Shown: positions 42,131 through 51,028 of the stretch, piece after piece
Layout: each line of letters opens with the position of its first letter
Numbering within the stretch: position 1 is the stretch's first letter
Assembly (NCBI RefSeq): GCF_003855495.1
Contig: NZ_CP034086.1
Location: 3,578,721-3,642,720, forward strand
Origin: Methylocystis rosea
Lineage (GTDB): Bacteria > Pseudomonadota > Alphaproteobacteria > Rhizobiales > Beijerinckiaceae
Direction of reading: 5' to 3'
DNA: 64,000 nt
The notes under the pieces: model-generated
What the model was told of the DNA's origin: nothing
The model's input: the letters and a program-made list of their open reading frames with translations, nothing else
The model's database searches: none
Position numbers and translations under genes: made by a program

Positions 42131-42723
42131 GGGTTGGCTCCTCCAGCGGCGCTTGTCAGGATCGGGCTAGGACCCAGCGCAGCAAGCGCGGCCATATCAT
42201 CTGAGGTGTCCTCAAGTCTGACCTGGAGCATTCCCTTCCAGAGATCGTCGCCGCGCCGATGCGAGAACAGTCCGAGCCAGTAACGCGTTACATTCACAAG
42301 GGTCTCACTTGTCCCATCTAGATCGGCAGCGAAAAAGTCGAGATGAAATGTCGCTCTGACGTGATGCCGAGCAAAAAGGTTCAGGTTGGCTCGCATCAGC
42401 CCCGCCAACTCGTTCCGGTCATTTATACCCGCCGGCCTGTAAAGGAATGTCACGACATCGAGATCTTGGGGATCTTTGTTCTCGACAAAACTCCCGTCGA
42501 GCCATTGAAATCCTCGATCGAAACCAATGCCGCGCAAGGCGGCGCGATGACTGAGCCATCCGCGAAGGATCGCCCTTCGCTGGTCTGTTAATGCGAAAGA
42601 AGCCACAACCTCAAGCGCAGAGACAGTGTAGGGCGACATGTCTTCGGCCGCGCCGCCAGGACCATCTGGTCCGACATAGGGCGGCAGAACGCCGTCGATC
42701 GTGAATGTCGGAATGGGCATCAA
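42127..42723 (-). CDS. DUF6932 family nucleotidyltransferase-like protein
   Basis: A 198-residue protein. GSFVENKDPQDLDVVTF (about residues 76-92) fits the Gly-Ser...Asp-x-Asp signature of the nucleotidyltransferase fold, and the N-terminus (FTIDGVLPPYVGPDGPGG) suits DUF6932. A third acid may lie in FHLDFFAAD. Such minimal nucleotidyltransferases often work with a second protein in toxin-antitoxin or defence units; here the partner would be the 312-residue protein encoded next. Function is inferred from fold and context only. Confidence 0.75.
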   Translation of the reverse strand: MMPIPTFTIDGVLPPYVGPDGPGGAAEDMSPYTVSALEVVASFALTDQRRAILRGWLSHRAALRGIGFDRGFQWLDGSFVENKDPQDLDVVTFLYRPAGINDRNELAGLMRANLNLFARHHVRATFHLDFFAADLDGTSETLVNVTRYWLGLFSHRRGDDLWKGMLQVRLEDTSDDMAALAALGPSPILTSAAGGANP

Positions 42724-42971
42724 TATGGCCTATTGGCGCAGCGAACTCGATTCTGCCCACGATCTGCGAGCAATTCGCATAATATCTACCAAAACGAGGA
42801 TAATCGAGTGTTACGGGAGGGTCGCGCGCAATTTGACACCGACCAGGAACGCAGCGCTCCGAAACCCACAACACGGTCATGTCTGGTTTTTCTACGCCAC
42901 GGCACGATATATTTCGACGGGTGGCGTACCCCCCTTGCGGGCTTTGCCGCAAGCCTCAAAAGCTGGCGCCC
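42724..42971 (+). other. Spacer before traG with hairpin
   Basis: About 250 bases between the leftward DUF6932 gene and traG. It contains a hairpin CTTGCGG-GCTTTG-CCGCAAG (42934-42953) shortly before the traG start, plus presumably two divergent promoters. No gene recognised. Confidence 0.45.
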
Positions 42972-44996
42972 ATGTCCGCCAGCCGCATCCTGTGGGGTCA
43001 GATCCTCGTCGTCTTCACGATCGTGCTCGCGACCACATGGGGCGCGACACAATGGACGGCGTGGCGGCTGGCGTTCCAGCCCGAGTTGGGTCCGACCTGG
43101 TTTTCCCTCGCCTCGTGGCCGATGTATCCCCCGCCTGCATTCTTCTGGTGGTGGTATCATTTCGACGCCTATGCGCCGAGCATTTTCGTCGAAGGCGCCG
43201 TCATCGCCGCGTCGGGTGGATTCGCATCAATCGCCGTCGCCATCGGCATGTCGGTTCATAGGGCGCGCGAAGCCAAGAATGTCGTCACTTATGGTTCGGC
43301 GCGCTGGGCGACGGCAAGCGAGGTGCGCAACGCCAACCTGCTCGATCCAAATGGCGTCGTGCTGGGACGATTCGACGACGACTATCTTCGCCACGATGGA
43401 CCGGAGCATGTCTTATGTTTCGCGCCTACCCGATCGGGCAAGGGCGTCGGCCTTGTCGTGCCGACGCTGCTCACCTGGCCGGGCTCGGCGATCGTTCATG
43501 ACATCAAGGGCGAGAACTGGGGTCTGACCGCCGGCTGGCGGGCGCGATTTGGACGCGTCATGCTGTTCGATCCGACGAACTCAAATTCATGCCCCTACAA
43601 TCCGTTGCTGGAAGTGCGACGTGGGGCGGCAGAGGTACGCGATGTTCAAAACGTCGCCGATATTCTCGTCGATCCCGAAGGCGCGCTCGAACGGCGAAAT
43701 CACTGGGAGAAAACCAGCCACTCGCTGCTTGTCGGCGCGATCCTGCATGTCCTCTATGCGGAAGCCGACAAGACGCTTGCCGGCGTCGCCAATTTCCTGT
43801 CGGACCCCAAACGCCCAATCGAGACGACGCTGCGCGCCATGATGACGACGGCGCATCTTGGCGACGCCGGACCGCATCCCGTCGTGGCATCAACCGCGCG
43901 CGAACTCCTGAACAAATCCGAGAACGAGCGTTCCGGCGTCCTGTCGACCGCCATGTCGTTCCTGGGACTTTATCGCGATCCTGTCGTAGCGCAGGTGACG
44001 CGCCGCTGCGACTGGCGGATCGACGATGTCGTGTCGGCGAGGCGGCCGGCGACACTCTACCTCGTCGTCCCACCCTCGGACATTTCTCGCACCAAACCGC
44101 TGGTGCGCTTGGTGCTCAACCAGATCGGTCGCCGCCTGACAGAGGAGCTGGATGCAAAGACGCGACGCCATCGCCTGCTGTTGATGCTCGACGAATTCCC
44201 TGCGCTCGGGCGGCTCGACTTCTTCGAGTCCGCGCTCGCCTTCATGGCCGGCTATGGTCTCAAAAGCTTTCTCATCGCGCAATCACTCAATCAGATCGAA
44301 AAGGCCTATGGGCCGAACAATGCGATCCTCGATAATTGTCATGTACGCGTTTCCTTCGCCACCAATGACGAACGCACAGCCAAGCGCGTGTCCGACGCGC
44401 TGGGAACCGCGACAGAAATCCGCGACGCGCGCAACTATGCCGGCCACCGTCTGTCGCCGTGGCTCGGCCATCTCATGGTGTCGCGCCAAGAGACAGCGCG
44501 ACCGCTGCTCACGCCAGGCGAAGTGATGCAACTTCCGCCTTCGGACGAGCTAGTGCTCGTCTCCGGGCTTGCGCCGATTCGAGCGAAGAAGGCGCGCTAT
44601 TTCGAGGACCGACGACTGGCCGGCCGAATCCTGCCGCCACCCGATCTCTATCGAGCCGAACCAAACATCGTGGTGGGCGAAAAGTCACCGCGCGATCTAC
44701 AGGACGATTGGAGCAATCTGGTCTTACCCGCCAACGCAACGGCAGTTCAGAAGCAATCCGTCACGAAACGATCGGATGATAAGAATTCGGCCAATGGCGG
44801 AATTCGTCGCGAACCCGAGATTCCGGAGTACGAGGCCATCGCCCCCGAGACGCCGCCCTCCGCTCAGTCGCTGGACGATGCGCCGCCCGAAGAACCCGAC
44901 GACGAGGAGGCCATCCGCGCCCGCGCGCTCCGCAGTCGCATCCGCGCCGTCGTGCGCCAAGCTTCGATGGATCCCGACGACGGAATAGCCCTGTGA
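42972..44996 (+). CDS. traG: Type IV coupling protein TraG/VirD4
   Basis: A 674-residue ATPase from ATG 42972. Two N-terminal membrane helices (about 8-28 and 70-95) precede the Walker A APTRSGKGVGLVV and Walker B LLLMLDEFPALGRL, with the TraG phrase AIVHDIKGENW. It hands the relaxase-DNA complex to the T4SS. The open frame begins upstream of 42972, but the first membrane helix suits this start. The C-terminal 80 residues are acidic. CopG gene follows after 7 bases. Confidence 0.94.
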   Translation: MSASRILWGQILVVFTIVLATTWGATQWTAWRLAFQPELGPTWFSLASWPMYPPPAFFWWWYHFDAYAPSIFVEGAVIAASGGFASIAVAIGMSVHRAREAKNVVTYGSARWATASEVRNANLLDPNGVVLGRFDDDYLRHDGPEHVLCFAPTRSGKGVGLVVPTLLTWPGSAIVHDIKGENWGLTAGWRARFGRVMLFDPTNSNSCPYNPLLEVRRGAAEVRDVQNVADILVDPEGALERRNHWEKTSHSLLVGAILHVLYAEADKTLAGVANFLSDPKRPIETTLRAMMTTAHLGDAGPHPVVASTARELLNKSENERSGVLSTAMSFLGLYRDPVVAQVTRRCDWRIDDVVSARRPATLYLVVPPSDISRTKPLVRLVLNQIGRRLTEELDAKTRRHRLLLMLDEFPALGRLDFFESALAFMAGYGLKSFLIAQSLNQIEKAYGPNNAILDNCHVRVSFATNDERTAKRVSDALGTATEIRDARNYAGHRLSPWLGHLMVSRQETARPLLTPGEVMQLPPSDELVLVSGLAPIRAKKARYFEDRRLAGRILPPPDLYRAEPNIVVGEKSPRDLQDDWSNLVLPANATAVQKQSVTKRSDDKNSANGGIRREPEIPEYEAIAPETPPSAQSLDDAPPEEPDDEEAIRARALRSRIRAVVRQASMDPDDGIAL

Positions 44997-45003
44997 GCTG
45001 CCC

Positions 45004-45444
45004 ATGCCGCTAAAGCAACGCCTCTCCGTCTATCTCGACGCCGAGATGATGGCGCGGCTCGAAAAGCTCGCCGCCAAGGAGCACACCGCCAAATCGGCGA
45101 TAGGGGAAGCGGCGATCATTTCATTCTTGACTGCCGACGACGCCGAACGCTGGGAGGCTGCGGTCACACGCCGGATCGATCGGCTAACGCGTTCGGTCGA
45201 CCGCATGGAACGCGACCTCGAATTCTCGGTCGAGGCGCTGGCGCTCTATATCCGCGCCTGGCTAACCGCGACGCCGCCGCTGCCCGACAACGCGCAAGCC
45301 GCCGCCCAGGCGAAAGGACGCGAGCGCTATGAAAGTTTCATCGAGGCGTTGGGGAGAAGACTTGCGAAAGGCCAGCGCCTCGCACGAGAGGTCGCCGAGG
45401 AAATCACGCCACCTGCCGGATCGGGCTCTGACGAGGCTCCTTGA
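45004..45444 (+). CDS. CopG-like ribbon-helix-helix protein
   Basis: A 146-residue protein with an N-terminal ribbon-helix-helix (LKQRLSVYLDAEMMARLEKL) and a helical C-terminus. In this element family it always sits between traG and trbB. It may be a transcriptional regulator of the trb operon or an accessory of the coupling protein. It follows traG by seven bases. Confidence 0.87.
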   Translation: MPLKQRLSVYLDAEMMARLEKLAAKEHTAKSAIGEAAIISFLTADDAERWEAAVTRRIDRLTRSVDRMERDLEFSVEALALYIRAWLTATPPLPDNAQAAAQAKGRERYESFIEALGRRLAKGQRLAREVAEEITPPAGSGSDEAP

Positions 45445-45835
45445 GGTAACACTTTCAAATTTCATTTGGACGGAACCTGAAATTTCAAACAGACGAAACA
45501 TTCCCCGGTCGCATCCACGAGATGGAGTCGCGGCACCGTTCGCCAACCACGGTTTTCCCGATCAGCGCAGCTCGAAGAAGCGACCGACGACCCCATCAAT
45601 GTGTGCGGCGATGGCGCAAAGCGGCTCGCCTATTGCTCGCACCGCGTAATTCTTTCGCTATATTCGACCATGTTGGTCGATCCACGTTTCGCGCTCGCTT
45701 TCGCTTTCCCCTGTCTTTGCACGCCACTCCCCTACGCCACCGACTGACTTGTTGCATTTGTTCAACCTCGGCCTTTCTTAATCGACCCCGGTTGCGAGCC
45801 GCCCATGGGCGATTCGAACAAAACCAGGGGCGAAT
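45445..45835 (+). promoter_or_regulatory. Spacer upstream of the trb operon
   Basis: About 390 bases with no gene seen. At its left end AAATTTCA (45457-45464) and TGAAATTT (45478-45485) form an 8-bp inverted repeat 13 bases apart in an AT-rich patch, a candidate operator or promoter element. No TraR-type tra box is obvious. The trbB ribosome binding site AGGGG lies just before its GTG. Confidence 0.45.
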
Positions 45836-46822
45836 GTGGCAGTTCACTCTCACAATCCAGAAGCGATTTCGCGCGGTGCGCGCATGCTGCGCACGGCCTT
45901 GGGGCCGCAGATCGCCCGATGGCTCGACGACGACAGCGTCGTCGAAATCATGCTCAATCCCGACGGGAGACTCTGGCTCGATCGGCTGACGAGCGGATTG
46001 GAAGAGGCGGGCGCGCGCCTCTCGCCGGAAGACGGCGAACGCATCATTCGGCTCGTTGCGCACCATGTCGGCGCCGAGGTTCATCCCGGCGCGCCGCGCG
46101 TCTCGGCGGAGCTGCCGCTAACAGGCGAGCGCTTCGAGGGATTGCTGCCGCCCGTCGTCGCGGCGCCGGTCTTCGCCATTCGCAAACCGGCGGTCGCTGT
46201 CTTCACGCTTGATGACTATGTCGCCGCCGGAATCATGAGGCCGCGGCAGGCGGCGATCCTGCGCGCCGCTGTCGTCGAGCGAAGCAATATTCTCGTCGCG
46301 GGCGGCACCTCGACTGGCAAGACGACGCTCGTCAACGCGTTGCTCGCGGAAGTCGCCAAGACGAATGATCGCGTTGTTCTGATCGAAGACACGCGCGAGC
46401 TGCAATGCGTCTCGCGGAACCTCCTGGCGCTGCGCACGAAAGAAGGCGTCGCATCGCTCTCCGAGCTCGTCCGCTCATCGCTGCGCCTACGGCCCGACCG
46501 CATTCCGATTGGTGAAGTGCGCGGCAGCGAAGCCCTCGATTTGTTGAAAGCATGGGGAACCGGACATCCGGGCGGCGTCGGCACGATCCACGCCGGTTCG
46601 GCGCTCGGCGCGCTCCGCCGCCTCGAACAACTCATCCAGGAAGCCGTCATCACCGTTCCGCGCGCGATGATCGCCGAGACGATCCAGATTATCGCCGTGC
46701 TGGCGGGTCGCGGCGACAACCGCCGGCTCATCGAACTCGCCGCCGTTCAGGGCCTGACCGAATACGGCGACTACGCGCTCGCCGATCTCACCCATCTCAA
46801 CCTCGGAGAAGAGCATGAATAG
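45836..46822 (+). CDS. trbB: T4SS ATPase TrbB (VirB11-like)
   Basis: A 328-residue secretion ATPase. Walker A is [14 protein letters not shown], the Asp box [10 protein letters not shown], the Walker B-like [12 protein letters not shown] and the His box [15 protein letters not shown], all present. It powers pilus assembly and DNA transfer at the inner membrane. The start is GTG 45836 after AGGGGCGAAT. The trbC ATG overlaps its last eight bases. First gene of a ten-gene transfer operon. Confidence 0.95.
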   Translation: MAVHSHNPEAISRGARMLRTALGPQIARWLDDDSVVEIMLNPDGRLWLDRLTSGLEEAGARLSPEDGERIIRLVAHHVGAEVHPGAPRVSAELPLTGERFEGLLPPVVAAPVFAIRKPAVAVFTLDDYVAAGIMRPRQAAILRAAVVERSNILVAGGTSTGKTTLVNALLAEVAKTNDRVVLIEDTRELQCVSRNLLALRTKEGVASLSELVRSSLRLRPDRIPIGEVRGSEALDLLKAWGTGHPGGVGTIHAGSALGALRRLEQLIQEAVITVPRAMIAETIQIIAVLAGRGDNRRLIELAAVQGLTEYGDYALADLTHLNLGEEHE

Positions 46823-47138
46823 GATTTTGGCTCGCAAACGCTCTGCCGTTGGCGCTCTCATTATCGGCGTCGCGGTACTTTCGACTCCGGTCTTCGCCGC
46901 CGGCTCCAACATGCCCTGGGAGCAGCCGCTCCAGCAGATCCTGCAATCAATCGAAGGACCGGTCGCCAAGATCGTCGCGGTAATCATCATCATCACCACG
47001 GGCCTGACGCTCGCCTTCGGTGACACATCGGGCGGCTTTCGGCGGCTGGTGCAAATCGTCTTTGGTCTCTCCATCGCCTTCGCCGCGTCGAGCTTCTTCC
47101 TCTCCTTCTTCTCGTTCGGCGGCGGAGCGCTGATCTGA
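46815..47138 (+). CDS. trbC: Conjugative pilin TrbC
   Basis: A 107-residue prepilin with a long signal peptide (cleavage near VFAA, about residue 30) and two membrane helices (about 55-73 and 80-103). TrbC/VirB2 subunits are trimmed by TraF (gene at 33493) and polymerise into the pilus. It overlaps trbB by eight bases and trbD by one. Confidence 0.93.
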   Translation: MNRILARKRSAVGALIIGVAVLSTPVFAAGSNMPWEQPLQQILQSIEGPVAKIVAVIIIITTGLTLAFGDTSGGFRRLVQIVFGLSIAFAASSFFLSFFSFGGGALI

Positions 47139-47422
47139 TGGAGAACTTGCCTCTTCAAAATGGCGGCTCGGTCGTGGGCTTTCGCGTTCCCGTCCATCGC
47201 GCCCTGACCGAGCCGATCCTGCTCGGCGGCGCGCCCCGGGCCATCGCCATCCTCAACGGTACGCTCGCTGCGGCGCTCGGTCTTGGTCTGCGGCTCTGGA
47301 TCGCCGGGCTCGCCTTCTGGGTCGTGGCGCAATTTGCCGCCGTCTGGGCGGCGAAGCGCGATCCCGACTTCGCCGAAGTCGTGCGCCGGCATCTGCGCTA
47401 CCCCGCACATCTTGGCGCTTGA
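47138..47422 (+). CDS. trbD: TrbD (VirB3-like) T4SS protein
   Basis: A 94-residue inner-membrane protein with a typical start (VVGFRVPVHRALTEPILLGG, RAIAILNGTLAAALGLGL) and a hydrophobic hairpin (about 40-80). TrbD/VirB3 links the pilin pathway to the TrbE ATPase. Spacing in the operon is one base overlap before and 12 bases after. Confidence 0.92.
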   Translation: MENLPLQNGGSVVGFRVPVHRALTEPILLGGAPRAIAILNGTLAAALGLGLRLWIAGLAFWVVAQFAAVWAAKRDPDFAEVVRRHLRYPAHLGA

Positions 47423-47434
47423 GGAGAGGCGTTG

Positions 47435-49870
47435 ATGCTGAACCTCGCCGAATATCGCAAGAAGCCGCAAAGCCTCGCCGACTTCCTGCCATGGGCGGCG
47501 CTGGTCGCGCCCGGCGTCGTGTTGAACAAGGACGGCTCTTTCCAGCGGACCGCGCGGCTTCGCGGGCCGGACTTGGACAGCGCAACGCCGGCCGAACTTG
47601 TCGGCGCGACGGCCCGCTTGAACAATGCGCTGCGGCGTCTTGGCTCCGGATGGGCGATCTTTGTCGAGGCGCAGCGCAATCCAGCGCAGCATTATCCCGT
47701 AAGCCGCTTTCCAGATCCCGTCTCGGCGCTGGTCGACGAAGAGCGCAGGGCGCAGTTCGAAGAGGAAGGCGCGCATTTCGAGAGCTGCTATTTTCTGACC
47801 CTCGTCTATTTGCCGCCGGAAGACGACGCGGCCGGCGCCGAGAGCTGGCTCTATGAGGGACGCGCCTCTGGCGACTCGCCACGCGCGATGCTTGCCGGCT
47901 TTATCGATCGTACCGATCGCCAGATGCAGCTGATCGAAGGCTTCGCGCCAGAAGCCGAATGGCTCTCCGACGCCGAGACTCTGACCTATCTCCATTCCTG
48001 CGTCTCGACCAAGCGCCACAATGTGCACGTTCCCGAGACGCCGATGCATCTCGACGCGATCCTCGTCGACGAACCGTTGACCGGCGGCCTCGAGCCGCGT
48101 TTGGGGAGCGCGCATCTGCGCACCCTCACCATCATGGGCTTTCCCTCCGCGACCTATCCGGGCGTCCTCGACGAACTCAATCGGCTCGCCTTTCCCTATC
48201 GCTGGTCGACGCGGGCGCTCACTCTCGACAAGAGCGACGCCACGAAAGTCCTCACCCGCATCCGCCGACAATGGTTCGCCAAGCGCAAATCGATCTTCGC
48301 CATCCTCAAGGAGGTGATGACCAATGAAGCCTCGGCGCTGGTCGACACCGACGCCCATAACAAGGCGTTAGACGCCGACGCCGCGCTGCAGGATCTCGGC
48401 TCCGATCTCATCGGCGAAGCCTATGTGACGGCGACGCTGACCGTCTGGGACCATGACCCGCGCCTCGCCGACGAAAAGCTGCGCCTCGCCGAGAAGGTGA
48501 TTCAGGGCCGAGATTTCACCTGCATGGCCGAGACGGTGAACGCCATCGAGGCCTGGCTTGGCTCGCTTCCCGGACATGTCTACGCCAATGTCCGTCAACC
48601 GCCGGTCTCGACGCTGAACCTCGCCCATATGATCCCGCTCTCGGCGGTCTGGGCCGGGCCGCTGCAGGATGCGCATCTTCACGCGCCGCCGCTGTTCTTC
48701 GCGCGAACGGAAGGATCGACGCCGTTTCGCTTCTCGCTGCATGTCGGCGATGTCGGCCATACGCTGATCGTCGGACCGACCGGCGCCGGCAAGAGCGTGC
48801 TGCTGTCGCTAATGGCGCTGCAGTTTCGGCGCTACCAAGATTCTCAGATTTTCATCTTCGATTTCGGGGGATCGGCGCGGGCCGCGACGCTCGCCATGGG
48901 CGGCGACTGGAACGATCTCGGCGGCTCGCTCAATGACGACGCCATCGATCCGGTCTCCCTGCAGCCGCTGGCGCGCATAGATGAAGTCGCCGAGCGCGCC
49001 TGGGCGGCCGACTGGATCGCCGCCATTCTCGCCCGCGAAAATGTCAGCGTCACGCCCGAGGTCAAGGAACATCTTTGGACGGCGCTTGGCTCCCTCGCGT
49101 CAGCGCCAGTTATTGAGCGCACCCTCACCGGCCTTTCGGTCCTTCTGCAATCGAATGCGCTTAAGCGGGCGCTGCAACCTTTTTGTCTTGGCGGGCCGCA
49201 TGGACGGCTTCTCGATGCGGAGGCCGAAGTTCTGGGCGCTGGCGACATCCAAACCTTCGAGACCGAAGGCCTGATTGGCTCATCGGCCGCGCCCGCCGTT
49301 CTCGCCTATCTCTTTCATCGTATCGAAGGCCAACTCGACGGGTCGCCAAGCCTCATCATTATCGACGAAGGCTGGCTCGCCCTCGACGACAAGGGCTTTG
49401 CCAGCCAGTTGCGCGAATGGCTGAAAACCCTACGCAAGAAGAACGCTTCCGTCGTCTTCGCCACACAGTCGCTCGCCGATATCGAAACGAGCCCCATTGC
49501 GCCGGCGATCGTCGAGAGCTGCCCGACGCGCTTGTTCCTGCCGAATGAACGCGCCTTCGAGCCGCAGATCGCCGCCATCTATCGCCGCTTCGGCTTGAAC
49601 GACCGCCAGATCGAGATCATCGCGCGGGCGACGCCAAAGCGCGACTACTACTGCCAATCGCGGCGGGGCAATCGATTGTTCGAACTGGGTCTCGGTCCCC
49701 TGGCGCTGGCGCTCTGCGCGGCGTCCTCAAAGACAGATCAAAAACTCATCTCCGGGCTCCTTGCCGAATATGGCCGTGACGGTTTTGCGCGCGCCTGGTT
49801 CGTCGCCCGCGGCCTCGTCTGGGCGGCCGATCTTCTCACCCAACAAAACGAACTGGAGGCCGCGTCATGA
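47435..49870 (+). CDS. trbE: T4SS ATPase TrbE (VirB4-like)
   Basis: An 811-residue ATPase from ATG 47435 (GAGGAG nine bases before; a TTG one codon earlier is less likely). Walker A is GPTGAGKSVLLSLM and Walker B LIIIDEGWLAL; the C-terminal domain has VVFATQSLADIE. It drives pilin dislocation and substrate transfer. Length is normal. trbJ overlaps its stop by four bases. Confidence 0.95.
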   Translation: MLNLAEYRKKPQSLADFLPWAALVAPGVVLNKDGSFQRTARLRGPDLDSATPAELVGATARLNNALRRLGSGWAIFVEAQRNPAQHYPVSRFPDPVSALVDEERRAQFEEEGAHFESCYFLTLVYLPPEDDAAGAESWLYEGRASGDSPRAMLAGFIDRTDRQMQLIEGFAPEAEWLSDAETLTYLHSCVSTKRHNVHVPETPMHLDAILVDEPLTGGLEPRLGSAHLRTLTIMGFPSATYPGVLDELNRLAFPYRWSTRALTLDKSDATKVLTRIRRQWFAKRKSIFAILKEVMTNEASALVDTDAHNKALDADAALQDLGSDLIGEAYVTATLTVWDHDPRLADEKLRLAEKVIQGRDFTCMAETVNAIEAWLGSLPGHVYANVRQPPVSTLNLAHMIPLSAVWAGPLQDAHLHAPPLFFARTEGSTPFRFSLHVGDVGHTLIVGPTGAGKSVLLSLMALQFRRYQDSQIFIFDFGGSARAATLAMGGDWNDLGGSLNDDAIDPVSLQPLARIDEVAERAWAADWIAAILARENVSVTPEVKEHLWTALGSLASAPVIERTLTGLSVLLQSNALKRALQPFCLGGPHGRLLDAEAEVLGAGDIQTFETEGLIGSSAAPAVLAYLFHRIEGQLDGSPSLIIIDEGWLALDDKGFASQLREWLKTLRKKNASVVFATQSLADIETSPIAPAIVESCPTRLFLPNERAFEPQIAAIYRRFGLNDRQIEIIARATPKRDYYCQSRRGNRLFELGLGPLALALCAASSKTDQKLISGLLAEYGRDGFARAWFVARGLVWAADLLTQQNELEAAS

Positions 49871-50610
49871 ATCGCAGTCGTTTACCTATCTCCGCAAGCC
49901 GCCTCGTGCTCGCTCTAGCGCTGTCCCTCGCGCCGCTTGGGGCGACGCGCGCGCAGTTCATGGTGTTCGACCCGAGCAATTACGCCCAGAACGTGATGAC
50001 GGCGGCGAATACGCTGCAGCAGATCAACAATCAGATCACCAGCCTCCAGAACGAGGCGACGATGATCATGAATCAGGCGCGCAACCTCGCCAATCTTCCC
50101 TATTCGTCGCTGCAGACGATCCAGCAATCGATCGCGCAGACGCAACAGCTTCTGCATCAGGCCCAGCGCATCGCCTATGACGTCCAACAGATCGATCAGG
50201 CGTTCTCGACGCATTATGGCGCGGCGAATGCATCGATGAGCTCGGCGTCGCTGATCGATGGCGCTCGGCAGCGCTGGCAGAACTCTCTCGCGGGATTCCA
50301 GGACGCGCTGCGCGTTCAGGCCGGCATCGTGCAGGGCGTCGAGACCGCCCGCTCGGAAGCAAGCGCGCTGATCTCATCCAGCCAATCGGCCGTCGGCACC
50401 CTGCAGGCCTCCCAAGCCGGCAACCAGCTGCTCGCCCTGCAAAGCAAGCAACTCGCCGATGTGACGGCGCTGCTCGCCTCGCACGGCCGCGCCCAGTCGC
50501 TGGAGATGGCGCGCAGCGCGCAAGCGCAGGAACAGGCGCGCGAGCAAATGCGCCGCTTCATTGCCCCCGGCCAGGCCTATCAGCCCGGCAATGTGTCCAT
50601 GTTCCATTGA
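49867..50610 (+). CDS. trbJ: TrbJ (VirB5-like) T4SS protein
   Basis: A 247-residue exported protein with a signal peptide (cleavage near TRAQ, about residue 32) and long Gln/Asn-rich helices (ANTLQQINNQITSLQNEAT). TrbJ is the minor pilus component and may act in cell contact and entry exclusion. It overlaps trbE by four bases. Confidence 0.93.
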   Translation: MNRSRLPISASRLVLALALSLAPLGATRAQFMVFDPSNYAQNVMTAANTLQQINNQITSLQNEATMIMNQARNLANLPYSSLQTIQQSIAQTQQLLHQAQRIAYDVQQIDQAFSTHYGAANASMSSASLIDGARQRWQNSLAGFQDALRVQAGIVQGVETARSEASALISSSQSAVGTLQASQAGNQLLALQSKQLADVTALLASHGRAQSLEMARSAQAQEQAREQMRRFIAPGQAYQPGNVSMFH

Positions 50611-50625
50611 TTGAGGCGCGCCGAG

Positions 50626-51024
50626 ATGAAAATCGAAGATTGGATCGCTCCCGAAAATATTGGCCTCATCGCGCTCGGTGTCGTGATCGGCGCCATCGCT
50701 CTTGTCGGCGTCGAGGCGGCCTGCGACGCCGACGTGGCGGCGAGAGCGCAATCGTCGTCGAATTTGCTCACGGGCGCGCCAGTCGGAGCGCCTCGGATCG
50801 ACGAAGAGATGCTACGCTGCGCGACGCTCCCGATTGAACAGGCGGACGATCCCAAATGCCGCGCTCTTTGGGCCGAGCAGCGGCGGAAATTCGTCGCGCC
50901 GCCGCCCGAGCCCGCCGACGACGCGGCAAAGCCGCTCGACATGTTCCCCTCGGCGCCGCGCGCGCTCGAAAAGCCCGCGCCGACGACTGCGCCCAAATCT
51001 TCGCTATCACCCAGGAGCGAATGA
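50626..51024 (+). CDS. trbK: Entry exclusion protein TrbK-alt
   Basis: A 132-residue protein from ATG 50626 with one N-terminal membrane helix (about 14-32) and the block LRCATLPIEQADDPKCRALW then AEQRRKF, the paired-Cys signature of the TrbK-alt family. It lies between trbJ and trbL as expected. It likely blocks transfer into cells that already hold the element. Confidence 0.87.
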   Translation: MKIEDWIAPENIGLIALGVVIGAIALVGVEAACDADVAARAQSSSNLLTGAPVGAPRIDEEMLRCATLPIEQADDPKCRALWAEQRRKFVAPPPEPADDAAKPLDMFPSAPRALEKPAPTTAPKSSLSPRSE

Positions 51025-51028
51025 CGTC

